Source: Triglochin maritima (taxonomy: Eukaryota > Streptophyta > Magnoliopsida > Alismatales > Juncaginaceae). Taken from it: a stretch of 64,000 bases of DNA. The notes below the pieces were generated by a model that ran no database searches, was not told the DNA's origin, and saw nothing but the letters and a program-made list of their open reading frames with translations. The stretch lies in contig OY821788.1 of assembly GCA_963682175.1 (NCBI GenBank), positions 34,477,585 to 34,541,584 of the forward strand, written 5' to 3'. Below, one piece after another: positions 24,660 through 37,000 of this stretch. The first letter of the stretch is position 1; each line of letters starts with the position of its first letter. A program made the position numbers and the translations under genes.

Positions 24660-24750
24660 TCCGAGTAGACGCTGACTCCTCCACTTTTTGAAGCCACGTA
24701 GGGCGCGTCACGGACGCCCACGTCCGTGTATAAGGACTCTTCTAAAAACC
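24660..24750 (-). repeat. Right terminal inverted repeat of the Ulp1-MULE
   Basis: Inverted partner of 16521-16615, with the shared core GCGCGTCACGGACGC on the plus strand. Confidence 0.7.
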
Positions 24751-24864
24751 CGTCTGTTTAATTGGTTAAATTTGACCCGGTAAGGCTAAAACATATAATT
24801 TCGACTGAGGCGTTTGTTTAACAACTTGAGAAGAGAAAAGAAAAGAAAGTTGAGTTTTCTCTCA

Positions 24865-25518
24865 TTTGGATAACGACTTAAAGAGAAAAAAGAAAAGAAA
24901 AGAAGAAAAATGGAGAGAAATATTATAATACAAAAAATTAATTCAACTTTCTCTCCAATTTTGAAGAGAAATGGAGAGAAACGGAGAAGAAGTGAATAAA
25001 TAATATTTTAGTGACCAAAATACCATGACTAAAAAACCCTACCAAAAACCTTATTTTGCTACCTCTAAATACTCATTCCTCTAAATATTTTGAGTTGGAA
25101 TATAATTTGTGTTTTTTTTAATTTATTATGAATTTTGAGAATTTAAATTTGATATATTCTTATTTATCGGTTAAGATCTATATCCAAATTTAAAATAAAA
25201 ATTGTTTAACTTTAATTTTTAGGTTGGAATAGAATTTGTTGTTCTTCGAGTTTAATAATGTTTTATTTGAGTACGATTTTTAAGAATTTGAATTTGTGGT
25301 ATTCCTATTTTTGGTTAACATATATATATATATATATTGTATAACACAAAATAAAGAATATTTTGGCCTTTTAGAATATATATTTTTTTTTCTTCTCGTA
25401 AGATGTTAATCAAACGAGAGAAAACATATTTGTTATAATGAGTATCCAAACTAGAGTAAAGAAACACATTTCTTTTCCTTTTTTTTCTCTCTATTTCTCT
25501 CCTAAGTTGTTATCCAAA
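24865..25518. mobile_element. MITE-like element with TTTGGATAAC inverted ends
   Basis: The left end TTTGGATAACGACTTAAAGAG is matched by the inverted right end, which reversed reads TTTGGATAACAACTTAGGAGAG. The GA-rich subterminal sequence is also inverted (AGAGAAAAAAGAAAAG versus AGAGAAAAAAAAGGAAAAG). About 654 bp, AT-rich, no coding capacity. I saw no clear target duplication. Confidence 0.6.
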
Positions 25519-25550
25519 TAGACCATAAAGCACAATATAACACTTGGGCC

Positions 25551-25761
25551 CAGGGCTGAGCACCAGACACAGATGCTCTCCGGGATCCGGATCGAAAATC
25601 GGTCCAGTCTGGTCCAAAAATCCAGATCGGACCGGCTTTTTTATATTAAAAATTGGATTTCAGACCGGATCAGACTGAACGGAAACGCAAACCCGACCTA
25701 GGATCCAAATTGGAACCCGGAACAGTCAAATCCGGTCCGGATCGATTTCTGCTCTCCCCTG
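25551..25761. mobile_element. hAT-type MITE with imperfect 8 bp target duplication
   Basis: The ends CAGGGCTGAGCA and, reversed, CAGGGGAGAGCA form a short inverted repeat of the hAT type. Flanks CTTGGGCC (25543-25550) and CTTGGGTC (25762-25769) are an 8 bp duplication with one mismatch. The 211 bp interior is rich in degenerate GGATCCGG/GGTCCGGTC words and has no open frame. Confidence 0.75.
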
Positions 25762-25769
25762 CTTGGGTC

Positions 25770-27096
25770 TGGTTCTACTCATGGGCTGGAGCCCAATGTT
25801 GAAAATTTGGAAGTAAGCTTATTAAAATTCGACTCGTATATATACCAAGTCGAAGTCAATTATATACAAGTTAAGTTAAGTTAATAAAGGCAAACAAAAG
25901 TGAATGAAACATATGATCTCGAGGTAGACACATAGTAGTTTACCCCAAAATTATCACATTTGTTTATGTCAGGTGTGGATGATGATTATAAAATACTAAG
26001 GAGTTAGAAAATAAGATGGAATGAATAAGAAGGCATCAATAAATTAAGAAACAACAACTACTGGATGGAGGAATAGCTAATCAACTTCAAATTCCAAACA
26101 GTTTAAATATTTTGACCGAGTGCATCCCCAGCCAGAGCCACCCACCAACTCTCACCAGAAAACCCCTTCCACTTTCTTTTTCTTATCTTATTATGAAAAA
26201 TTATGGTGTGGTTAATTCAGTGAACCATACATGCATATCCATTCGAATCACAAGCTTTGATGATGGCCAACCCAACCACTTGCCAAAAGTCAAGGAATAT
26301 TTATCACCATTTCATTGATGTCATATTGCTGGCTTTCCATTTATATGTAAAAACTTCTCTTTCAACAAAAAACATCAAAGTTTAATTGAAAAGTACTGGT
26401 GAGCAAATGTTCTATTCTTGTTCATACTAAAGTACCTTATAAGATCAAGCTATTTACTTGAGAATCGAACTTAGATGATTATGTTACCAAGTTCATAATC
26501 AAGGTACAGTCGAGCAACAATGAAGACTTCAATGTTGTTCAAGAACTTGTGTGTTTGTATTGCAAATTTTGGAATGGTTATGCATGTGTTCTAGATATAG
26601 TGATTTTAGATGGAAGTGTACATAAAGTTTCCAATTATTAATGTAGTAGCTTGAGGATCAAACAAGGAGAGGAAAAGGAAGACAAGGACAACCATGCAAA
26701 CAGATGACCAAATCCAATTCTTATATAGCTTCCTTTTTGGAAGAAATGGTCAAGTGGATTAGGTGACAACAACAACAACAACCCAAGTTCAAGGGTACCC
26801 TCCAACTCTTGTCCACCCAAAAATTCCAAACTTTATTTTTCTTCTTTCCCATTGTCTTGAGTCCTATTCAAACCTTTCCCTTCAAACAAAGAAAAATTCA
26901 GAATTCCTAACACCCATTCTTCCTCATTCATTCGTTGTTACCTTCAAAACCACAACATATATCAACATTTCTTGGACTTGGACCAAAACCTCTGCCTTGC
27001 GTTCTTTTGTTTCTTCTTCCACAATAACAGAAGTCCTTTGTGTGTTTTTTTTCTTGGTTTTTTGTGCTGGTGTTCCACTTGTTGAAGGGTGACAGT
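25770..27096. other. Intergenic region and probable 5' UTR of the AIRP2-like gene
   Basis: No gene recognised. The last ~330 bp are pyrimidine-rich and run without obvious interruption into the start codon at 27097, so they are probably promoter plus 5' UTR. The short open frame at 26763-27092 has no domain and is more likely leader sequence. Confidence 0.5.
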
Positions 27097-30000
27097 ATGT
27101 TGCTGAATCAGCTTTTTAGATCATCATCGTATTGTTGGAGTTCTCTCACAAGTGTTGAAGCTGACATACAGCATGCAAATAACCTGTAAGTCTTTTTTGT
27201 TGATTGCTCTAATAAGTATTATTTGGTAGAATTGTGTTGGTGGAGTGAGAATTTTTGGGCTTATCCTTTTGAATTTTCTGTGTTTGGATGAAGAAACCAT
27301 TTTTTTTCTGTAAACATGCACTTTGAAACAGGAAAGAACTTTATAGGTCGGGAAGAAAAACATGTTTTTGGCTTCTTGGTTCTGGTATTTCTGGATGTCA
27401 TGCGTCTTTTCTTCCACAAAATATTCTTGTAATTCTCTTAAATTTGATTCCTCGGTATATATTCATCGAGAAAAGAGGACTCTTAATTTCTTTGCTCTGG
27501 CTTTGGTGATCATATCAATCTGCTATGAGAGCAATTCCCTGTGGATATCATATCTCTGTACCAAATATCACGTGGCTCTGAATTAACTATGTGTAACAGC
27601 AACCATATGTTGTTATTGGTTGATGGGTAATGTAACGTCCTCAAACACAGCGGAAAATTTCAAATTTAAATCATACAATCAACGAGGACATTACGAAAAG
27701 AAATACACACACTGGTGCACCAACATATAATATATATATGTGAACGAGTTTACAAAAGAATGTGATTACATCAAAAGATCATATACATAAAATATACACA
27801 AGTAATCACAACCACCTCAAAATATAGAGAAGCAGGATCAGGTCTCGAGCGCTCCCTCCGCCGTCGCCACCCACCTAACGTCGCTCTCGGCCTGAAAGCA
27901 GACAATGAATGCCTGAGTTTCCAGGAGGAAACCCAGTATGTCAAACCCTAACACATATGGACGGAATGAAATGTGCAAAGAAACGTAAAACACCACAACT
28001 GATACACCCGCTAAGTTCCCGGGACCTCTCTCCCGGCCATAGCCCAACAACACGGGTCTCAAGGGTCCTCTCACCCCAACCCACCAACACACGTGCACAC
28101 AAGGCACCGCCGGTCCAAATCACGGCCAAACAACCCCCTCATTGCCTCAGTGTTACCGGAGCCACGGTTTTGCATCAATGTTACCGGAGCCACGGTTTTG
28201 CATCATTCGCCGGAGCCACGGCTTTGCCTCAACTGCCGGAGCCACGGCGACAATTGTCACAATCCACCTCCACGTGTTACTACTAATCGTTATAGGGTCG
28301 GCATGTCTGTACCGTCGCCCCAAAAGGGCCGGAGACCCGTTGTATTCTAGCCAATCAATAGCAACACACACACACAAAAACAGTGCAAAACGGTTGAACG
28401 AAAACTGGCTTCCGGTCGACCGATCCTCACCCAGAGAACTGGCCCAACCGAAAAACCCGTCAAACGGTTGACCGACAAAGGGGTCCCGGTCGACCGAAAA
28501 GCACCAGTAGAAAACCATTTTCGCAATCAACAGTAAAACGGTCGAACAACCGAACCCTATCGGTCGACCGAAAACAACCAGTAGAACTCACCCAGAGTCC
28601 TTACTTCACGGTCGACCGAAACCACACTTCCGGTCGACCGACCATTAAGTTAACTTAAACGTCGGTCGAACGAGTCAAACAGGCGGTCGACCGTTTAGAT
28701 GGTCAACGCCCCAACCGACATACAACAGTACTTTCGGTCGACCGGCAAAGGGGTCCCGTTCGACCAAAAATACACAGGACGTCTTCCTCTCGCTAAAATT
28801 GCAACAACCGGTCGACCGCCCAAAGGGCATCGTTCGACCGGTGCGAGGGATTCGCCCAAAATACACTACAACCGGTCGACCGAACCAAAACACCGGTCGA
28901 CCGTTTATAGTTCAGAAACGGCTGTGCAGGTCCGACGAGCCCGAAACGGCCTACCGTCGACCGCTCCCACTCCCACACTAACAATAGGTGAGCTTGAAAG
29001 CAAGTTTGACATACCTTAAGGCCTGAAGAAGCCTTTGAAGAAACGACGGCGAGCTTTTCTACGATAAACTCGAACTCCGGCGAACACAACGATCTTCGCT
29101 CCTCCGGCGACTCCAATAGCACCCTCACCTCCACAAAGCCGAAGAACTCTGATGGAGAGAGAGAGAGACGCGCCTAGAGAGAGAGAGGGTGAGTGAGAGA
29201 GAGATACGTGCGAGAGAGAGTGAGAGAGAGTTAAAAACCCAAACCTTATATACTTTCTCCCATTCAATCTCGGTCGTCCATCTCAATCCATCACTAATCC
29301 TCTCCTAAACACAATTAGCACATAAGAAGGATTAGGATCTAACAATCCACCCTCCTTAAAACAATTTCGCCCACGAAATTAAATCCAGTGTTTACCCAAC
29401 AGCTCTGGATACGACTTCCGGACTTCCTCCTCAACCTCCCAAGTAGCCTCTCGCTCAGAGTGATGCTGCCACCTGACCTTAACCATAGGAATCGTCCTCC
29501 TCCTGAGCTGGTGATCCATCCGATCCACAATCTCTACCGGTCTCTCCTCGAGAGACAAATCCTGCTGGATCTCTGGAACCTCAATCTGAATCACATGAGA
29601 AGGGTCTGACACGTACTTCCTCAGCATCGAAACGTGGAAGACGTTATGAAGACCAGAAAACTGTGGCGGCAACGCAATCCGGTAGGCGACCTCTCCAACT
29701 CGGTCCAAAATCTCGAATGACCCAATATACCTCGGACTGAGCTTCCCCTTTTTCCCGAATCTCATCACCCCACGCGAAGGTGAGATCTTCAGAAAGACAT
29801 GATCGCCAACCTCAAAAATCAGCACACGCCTACGCCGATCCGCGTAGCTCTTCTGCCTACTCTGAGTTGTCGCTAGTCGCTGCCTGATCACATCAACCTT
29901 CTCAGCATACATATGTATAATCTCAGGCCCGACTAACTGTCTCTCGCCTACCTCACTCCAGCACACCGGTGATCTGCACGGCCTCCCGTACAAAGCCTCG

Positions 30001-33000
30001 TACGACGCCATCCCAATACTCGCATGGTAGCTGTTGTTGTAGGCGAACTCGATCAACGGCAAGTGCTCATCCCAGTGCCCTGTCCAATCAAGAGTGCACA
30101 CTCTCAGCATGTCCTCTAACGTCTGAATGGCCCTCTCTGACTGACTGTCTGTCTGCGGGTGAAATGTTGTACTGAACTTCAGACGAGTACCCAGAGCCTG
30201 CTGCAAACTCCCCCAGAATCTGGAAGTGAACCTCGGTTCTCGATCTGAAATGATACTCACTGGCACCCCATGCAGTCTGACGATCTCCTCAATATACAAT
30301 CTCGCAAGACCCTCCAAAGGTAGAGTAGTCCGGATGGCCAGAAAATGTGCCGATTTGGTCAGTCGATCGACTATAACCCAAATCGCGTCATGAGAGCTCC
30401 TCGTCTTCGGCAACCCGGTGACGAAATCCATCGTCACGTGCTCCCACTTCCACTCAGGTAGCTCTATACTCTGCATCGGTCCCGCTGGTCTCTGGTGCTC
30501 GATCTTCACCTGCTGGCAAACCAAACACCTAGCCACAAAATCAGCCACATCACGCTTCATCCCTCGCCACCAGAAGTTCCGCTGCAGATCCTTATACATC
30601 TTCGTACTCCCCGGGTGAATGGAATATCTGGCTCGGTGTGCCTCCTCCATGATGTCATCTCTCAGCGCATCGACCTTCGGCACCCAGATCCGACTCCTGA
30701 ACCTCAGACCTCCATCCACTCCCACAGTGAAGTCCGACCCATCTCTGGCAGCTGACTGTAGCAGACTAGTCAAATCCTCATCCCTGTGCTGAGCCTGGAC
30801 AACTCGACTGACGGTCTGCGGCTCCACCCGAAGACCCGCAATCACTGCTCCCCCCGAGCTCTCGGTGAACGGCCTCCACTCTGACAATGTCTCGAGTAGC
30901 CTCCACTCCTGAATACACAAACTCGCAGCTGACACCTCCACTTTCCTGCTCAGCGCGTCTGCAACTGAATTCGCCTTCCCCGGATGATAGGAGATGGTGA
31001 AATCAAAATCCTTAATCAGCTCAAGCCACCTGCGCTGCCTCATATTCAGCTCCTTCTGTGAAAATAGGTACTTCAGACTCTGATGATCCGTGAAGACTTC
31101 GAACCGCTCACCATACAAATAGTGACGCCAAATCTTCAGAGCATGAACCACGACTGCTAACTCTAGATCGTGAGTGGGGTAATTCTTCTCGTGCACCTTC
31201 AGCTGCCTCGAAGCATACGCCACCACCTGCCTGTGCTGCATCAGTACACATCCCAAACCAACACCTGAGGCGTCGTTGTATTCTAGCCAATCAATAGCAA
31301 CACACACACACAAAAACAGTGCAAAACGGTTGAACGAAAACTGGCTTCCGGTCGACCGATCCTCACCCAGAGAACTGGCCCAACCGAAAAACCCGTCAAA
31401 CGGTTGACCGACAAAGGGGTCCCAGTCGACCGAAAAGCACCAGTAGAAAACCATTTTCGCAATCAACAGTAAAACGGTCGAACAACCGAACCCTATCGGT
31501 CGACCGAAAACAACCAGTAGAACTCACCCAGAGTCCTCACTTCACGGTCGACCGAAACCACACTTCCGGTCGACCGACCATTAAGTTAACTTAAACGTCG
31601 GTCGAACGAGTCAAACAGGCGGTCGACCGTTTAGATGGTCAACGCCCCAACCGACATACAACAGTACTTTCGGTCGACCGGCAAAGGGGTCCCGTTCGAC
31701 CAAAAATACACAGGACGTCTTCCTCTCGCTAAAATTGCAACAACCGGTCGACCGCCCAAAGGGCATCGTTCGACCGGTGCGAGGGATTCGCCCAAAATAC
31801 ACTACAACCGGTCGACCGAACCAAAACACCGGTCGACCGTTTATAGTTCAGAAACGGCTGTGCAGGTCCGACGAGCCCGAAACGGCCTACCGTCGACCGC
31901 TCTCACTCCCACACTAACAATAGGTGAGCTTGAAAGCAAGTTTGACATACCTTAAGGCCTGAAGAAGCCTTTGAAGAAACGACGGCGAGCTTTTCCACGA
32001 TAAACTTGAACTCCGGCGAACACAACGATCTTCTCTCCTCTGGCGACTCCAACAGCACCCTCACCTCCACAAAGCTGAAGAACTCTGATGGAGAGAGAGA
32101 GAGAGACGCGCCTAGAGAGAGAGAGGGTGAGTGAGAGAGAGATACATGCGAGAGAGAGTGAGAGAGAGTTAAAAACCCAAACCTTATATACTTTCTCCCA
32201 TTCAATCTCGGCCGTCCATCTCAATCCATCACCAATCCTCTCCTAAACACAATTAGCACATAAGAAGGGTTAGGATCTAACAGGTAGTGTGCACAACATC
32301 AGATTTGGATAGTGTTTTTCCTCTGGGATGTAGTATTCTAATGCCGGTTTGGCTATCAAACAATTTTTTTTCCTTCTTCTCAGGGCTTCTGCAATCCAAG
32401 AAGTCTATGGTGGTGCATGCATTCAGATCAGATTGTCGTATAGCTCGTTCGCCAACATTTTCCTTTTTCTACTACGTTGGAAGAACTATACGTGTGTGTA
32501 TAACCTACCGAGCTACTTAGGTCTCCTCGACGTGCTCGTATATAAGGTCAGTTGATTTACGTTTTGATTTCTAACGTCGGTCTGTCCAGAACAGGCCAAA
32601 TTTTCGTTTACTATTCTTGCACATCAGAGTTTTAACTTTTAACTGAATCATATATGATCATAAAGGTCTACATTGATGGGAAATCTAAAATTTCTACATA
32701 CGAAAGGCGAGCAGGTCTTCGAGAATTTTACGGTTAGTAGAAGTATACTCTTTTTCAGAAATGTGCAAATGTATTCCTTTTGTCATGTGTTCTTCTGAAT
32801 CATGTTTTGAGATACCTACAGGTGTTATCTACCCCACATTACAGCAACTGGAGAGTTCCTTAATGAAAACCAAAGATAGTGACATAAAGAACCCCTTCAA
32901 AGAAATATTCAGAAGAATAAGCTCAAATGACTGCTTGAGGCTCTCAAATAAGGAAGTGGAAAGAGAGGACGAATGCGGTATTTGCATGGAGACCTGCACC

Positions 33001-33347
33001 AAGATGGTACTGCCTTACTGCAACCATGCAATGTGCATAAATTGCTACCACGATTGGTATGTGCAGATCTGTTTTATGAACATCTTGGACTTATCTTTCA
33101 GCATTAGATGTGTAATGTATGATTTCGGAATTACAGGAATATCCGGTCGCAGTCATGCCCGTTTTGCAGAGGTAGTCTAAAGAGAGTAGCCTCAAGAGAT
33201 CTATGGGTTCTTACAACAGATAACGATGTTGTCGATTCGATGACTCTAGTGAAGGAAAACCTGAAGAACTTCTACCTGTATATTAATAAGCTGCCTCTCG
33301 TAGTTCCGGATGCTTTGTTTATAGCATATTATGAATTTTTAGTTTGA
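27097..33347 (+). CDS. AIRP2-like: RING-type E3 ubiquitin ligase, AIRP2-like
   Basis: Five exons with consistent phases: 27097-27185, 32384-32546, 32666-32732, 32822-33056, 33137-33347, 254 residues. The family block [10 protein letters not shown] joins across intron 1 to [21 protein letters not shown], then [22 protein letters not shown] and [12 protein letters not shown]3HC4 RING finger uses C158, C161, C173, H175, C178, C181, C192 and C195. The tail [13 protein letters not shown]...[12 protein letters not shown] is typical of the AIRP2 family. In Arabidopsis AIRP2 is a cytosolic E3 ligase in abscisic-acid signalling; the same role here is inference. Intron 1 is ~5.2 kb because of a Gypsy element on the opposite strand, but the splice sites (CT|GTAAG and TTCTCAG|G) are intact, so the gene is probably expressed. 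Confidence 0.9.
27631..29344 (-). repeat. Complete 3' LTR of the Gypsy element
   Basis: On the minus strand it runs TGTTAGATCC...GTTACA, 1714 bp. A TATA-like TATATAAG lies at 29252-29245, ~100 bp into the LTR. The CGGTCGACCG cluster lies downstream of it, thus probably in the transcribed part. A purine tract (AAGGAGGGTGGAT, minus strand, about 29358-29345) precedes the LTR. Confidence 0.85.
28400..28965. repeat. CGGTCGACCG palindrome cluster A (Gypsy 3' LTR)
   Basis: Many exact or near copies of CGGTCGACCG at irregular spacing of ~15-60 bp. Variants such as CGGTCGAACG and CGTTCGACC also occur. Confidence 0.9.
29379..31273 (-). pseudogene. Truncated Gypsy pol: RNase H, integrase, chromo-like C-terminus
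   Basis: An open frame on the minus strand starts inside the truncated LTR (ATG at 31466) and reads uninterrupted into pol. The pol part begins with RNase H ([31 protein letters not shown]). An H2C2 zinc-binding region and an integrase core follow ([30 protein letters not shown], the three acidic positions present). The end is a chromodomain-like region ([18 protein letters not shown]). Gag, protease and reverse transcriptase are lost, so it cannot be autonomous. The first ~64 codons of the chimeric frame are LTR-derived. Confidence 0.88.
31274..32282 (-). repeat. Truncated 5' LTR of the Gypsy element
   Basis: Matches 28338-29344 with about a dozen substitutions and a 2 bp indel in a GA run. 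It stops abruptly at CGTTGTA, where pol sequence begins. The matching CGTTGTA in the other LTR shows exactly where this copy was cut. Confidence 0.88.
31340..31900. repeat. CGGTCGACCG palindrome cluster B (Gypsy 5' LTR)
   Basis: The same cluster as A in the sister LTR, differing at only a few positions (for example one CGGTCGACCG is CAGTCGACCG here). Confidence 0.9.
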
Positions 33348-34063
33348 TGAACAGCAAGTACATATCAATGCCGACCATCATGGAGATAGAAAAGAGTCTG
33401 GTACCTTGAAAAATAAAAAAATAAATGTACACAACAAATTTATGCAGTGACCATTTGTTTTGTACATGCCCATTGTATAACTTTCAGCTAACAGAATCAC
33501 AACATTCATTATGTGAATAAGGTTTTCATTTGGTTTTGTAGTACTTGAGATTTTGAGGGAAAACCAAGTCTAAGCCGATGCATTCAGTAGTAGACATCAC
33601 AACGACTTTTTACTTCTGAAACAAAAGCTGTATGTAGTTTGCCATTGCATTGATCAACAAACCACTTCTCTAAAGAACAAAATATAGCCACACCAAACAT
33701 TGCACAACACAAAACACAGGTACACATCATTTGATGGATCCGTTTACAACTAAATTCATGTTTGACATCAAAATATCAGTAAAACATGCAAGTAAAATAG
33801 AATTGCACATGACAAATGGCCAGAGTAAAAATATATCAAATAAATGACTCCGAGGTTAGAATAAGAGCTGATGAAAAATAGCTCCCAATCAAATACTCTC
33901 CCCGGTCATTATTCTGAGTATAAAGTACATGATGAAAAAATCTTATTGATGAAACAGATTGCAGTTTGAGTCGAGTTATAAATTACAGCTTGTAATAAGC
34001 AACCTTCAAATTAGAGTGCAGTTCGACTCAAGCTACCGGTTGCAGCTTGTGATGAGATGACCC
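33348..34063. other. Intergenic region between the convergent AIRP2-like and SDH2 genes
   Basis: AT-rich sequence expected to contain both 3' UTRs. No gene or repeat recognised. Confidence 0.6.
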
Positions 34064-37000
34064 TCAATTTAAAGAATCCTTTTGCTCCTGGAGCTTTTTG
34101 ATCTTCTTAATCTGCAGTGCGGGATTAAGTCCCTTGGGGCAAGCATTAGTGCAGCTCATAATTGTGTGGCAGCGATAAAGTTTGAACTCATCGTCTATGG
34201 CCTCCAACCGCTCCTTTGTGTACTGGTCACGGCTATCAGCAATCCATCTGCGACATAACAATAAACGCAGTTAATATAGACCCATCATTCGAAAAATTAC
34301 ACAACTTGGAAGGTAGATCAATAGAGATTCAACACTATAACCAAAGTATCACACCTCTGGACACCTATAGTCCCATACAGCAATAATCATTCAATCTTTA
34401 AAGACGAAACAAGATTTGCAACCAGACCAGTACAATTTCAAATAGCAAGCAAAGCAGAAGGGCACTCTGCATACCAGAACCTGAAGCTAAAGCTCTAGCG
34501 TTACTTTACTTTCATACCCAATCAACTCTTCTTGCTTGGAAAATCCAATGAAAATTCTAATACTCTAGTCTCTAGCCATGGTTTAAATGAGGGATATCAC
34601 CACTTCCCTACACTTACTTTCAAGGTCGCATACTGAGTTGATTCAAAAAGGAAGTGGCAGTTGTGATTTCCATAATACACCAAATCAGTAGTTTCTCACC
34701 AATAATCCCCACAAGAGCAGTCCCCATTACTGAAATGGTGAAATCTATGAGAATCTCTAACCACGATATTCCTTTTGGTAACCTTAGATATTAACTTAGT
34801 AGCAGAGTGGCAATCTCCACAGATTCTGAGATTCTTATGTATAAGAATCTCACTTTCAGGCCCCAAGTTCAAAAGACCAAAGACAATGGCCAGCTTCTCA
34901 CTATGCACGTACAGCAATCCCTCCTTAGTCTCCTCCTCAACATCAAGCAACACTAAATTAGTGTTGGGAACATACCCTTCTTTCCTGATCCTAGCCATCA
35001 ACCTCTCAAGCTCTTGGTAAATCCTATCTGCCTGTGGATTTGATCTGTCACCCACAGCAAACTTGTAAATTTTGTTCCTTACTTCTACAACTGATTGACC
35101 AGACGTTTTCTTCACCCCTCTCCTTCTCATCAAATTTCGGATGTGATCAGCTTCATCTCTCTTTCCAGACAATGTGTAAATGTTTGACAGCAAAGTGTAT
35201 CGCCCTGAGTTTCTAGGATCCAACTCAAATAAGGATTTTGCAGCAACTTCTGCAATCCCAACATTTAAGTGGATCCTGCATGCTCCAAGTAAAGATCCCC
35301 ACACACCAGAACCTGGTGATATTGGCATGTCCCTGATAAACTGCAGGGCTTCTTCTAGCTGTCCAGCTCTACCCATGAGATCCACCATACAAGCATAATG
35401 CTCAGCTCTAGGGACAATACTGTATTCTTTTTTCATGGAATGGAAACAATACCAACCTTCATTTAGTAGACCTGAATGGCTGCAAGCTGACAGTACTGCA
35501 ACAAATACTATTTCGTCTGGTCTTACGCGAGTACTACTTTGCATCTCCTTAAAGAGCTGAAGTGCCTCCTTTCCCAGGCCATGCATTCCATATCCAGAAA
35601 TCATAGTACTCCACGAAATCAAGTTACGCTCTACCATACAATCAAACAAGTTCCTAGCAATTCTCAAGCTCCCACATTTCACATACAAATCCATTAGGGC
35701 GGTCTCTAACACTACATTTTTCTGAGGTTGACATAAAAAGAAGCTTCTAATGACAAAACCATGGACGAAACGTGCAAGCCTTAGAGATGAGGTGCTCGAA
35801 CATGCAGATATGAGAGCAAGGATGACGACATAGTCGGGTCTAATTCCCTGCAATTTCATCTTCTTGAACAGTGCAAAAGCATCCATGGCCAGATCAACAT
35901 GTGCATAAGCTTCAATCATTGAAGTCCAAGAAACCAAATCTTTCTCTTCCATCCTATTGAACAACCTTCTAGCAGTCTCTATTCTGCTGCATCTGGCAAA
36001 CATCCCCACTGCAGAATTTTGGATAAGGAGATTTGAATCTAGACCACTAACGACAATGAGGCCAAACATCTGACTTGCCTCACTATGTGTACGAGTACAT
36101 GGCATGATGCTTAAGAAAGTGGCCCTATTAGGAGGTAGCAATACTAACATCTCACGGAATAGTTCTAAAGCTTCGTCGGTGCAATTGGTCTGTGCAAGTG
36201 CTCCAATCATGGATGTCCATGTAACAACATTTCTGTCAGGCATCACATGGAATAGCTGGCGTGCAGTGTTAAGGTCACCACACCTACTATACATGGTAAG
36301 TAGGGAGTTGGCAACAAAGATGTCATAATGGTACCCAGTTTTTATAGCATCAAGATGTAGCTTTTTACCAAATTGCAGGTTGCCTAGGTGGGCACATGAC
36401 TTGAGAAGGACAGGAAAGGTGAAGTTGTTGGGTGATGATTGAGCACACAATTGGTGGTAAAGTGTACTAGCACGGTGGTGGTTTCCATGATCAACAGCCT
36501 CTCTTATCTCAATGTTCCACTCGTAGACATCAGCAGGTAAGTATGGCATTGACGACATCCTACGATGGCTGCTGAACGTGCCAGATATTATGGATAGTAA
36601 ATTTAATCAAACTAGAAGGAAACACAAATTACTCTACACTGGAGGGAGGTGAATTGTCCATCAAAAAGGAAACCATAGGACCATCCAAGGGTATGAGTTG
36701 ACTAGTCGAAAAAAGCAAATTTGGTAAAATTAGGCTGTCCAATTTTGAGTATTGCGTTTTGACACAACAAAGAGTCAAAAAATAGCAAAAAACAAAAGAA
36801 AAAGAAAGAGCAGATGGTTCCTCGCTAACCATGAAGGCAAAAGGCAAGGGCCAAACATCTGATTGGAGTAGCACAATTAACAATTTCACAGAATGGGAGT
36901 AGGTTATCCTTACATTTTCTGATGCTAGAGACTATTTCTATTCCAGTCAATGATGACCAATAAGTCACGAAAAACATAACCTAGCTACAAAGTTATGTCC

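Larger units (their letters stand above)
16521..24750. mobile_element. Ulp1-bearing MULE (Mutator-like element) with FAR1-like transposase
   Basis: An ~8.2 kb element defined by two degenerate inverted termini. The left end reads GGTTTCTAAAAAGG and the right end, reversed, GGTTTTTAGAAGAG; both then share GCGTCCGTGACGCGC. Inside are two facing genes: a plus-strand transposase and a minus-strand gene ending in a Ulp1 protease. Plant MULEs carrying Ulp1-like genes are known (Kaonashi-type, CUMULE). Three blocks of one minisatellite lie in the introns and between the genes. I could not find a convincing 9 bp target duplication, so the exact ends are uncertain by several bases. Both genes are almost intact, suggesting fairly recent activity. 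Confidence 0.8.
27631..32282 (-). mobile_element. Internally deleted Ty3/Gypsy retrotransposon in intron 1 of the AIRP2-like gene
   Basis: Minus-strand element of 4.65 kb. The 3' LTR is complete (27631-29344). The 5' LTR is truncated (31274-32282) and joins directly to the RNase H part of pol. The rest of the 5' LTR, PBS, gag, protease and most of reverse transcriptase are missing. LTR ends are TG...CA. Flanks GGTAA (27626-27630) and GGTAG (32283-32287) look like a 5 bp target duplication with one difference. By eye there are about a dozen differences per ~1 kb of shared LTR, so the insertion is young. Confidence 0.85.

Noticed and set aside
16500..24760. 9 bp target duplication for the Ulp1-MULE
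   Set aside because: No matching pair was found next to the termini; the claim was dropped although the inverted ends are clear.
28699..31955. Duplicate open frames of 72-106 codons on both strands
   Set aside because: They lie in the two LTR copies, are identical by duplication and overlap the palindrome clusters; no domain recognisable.
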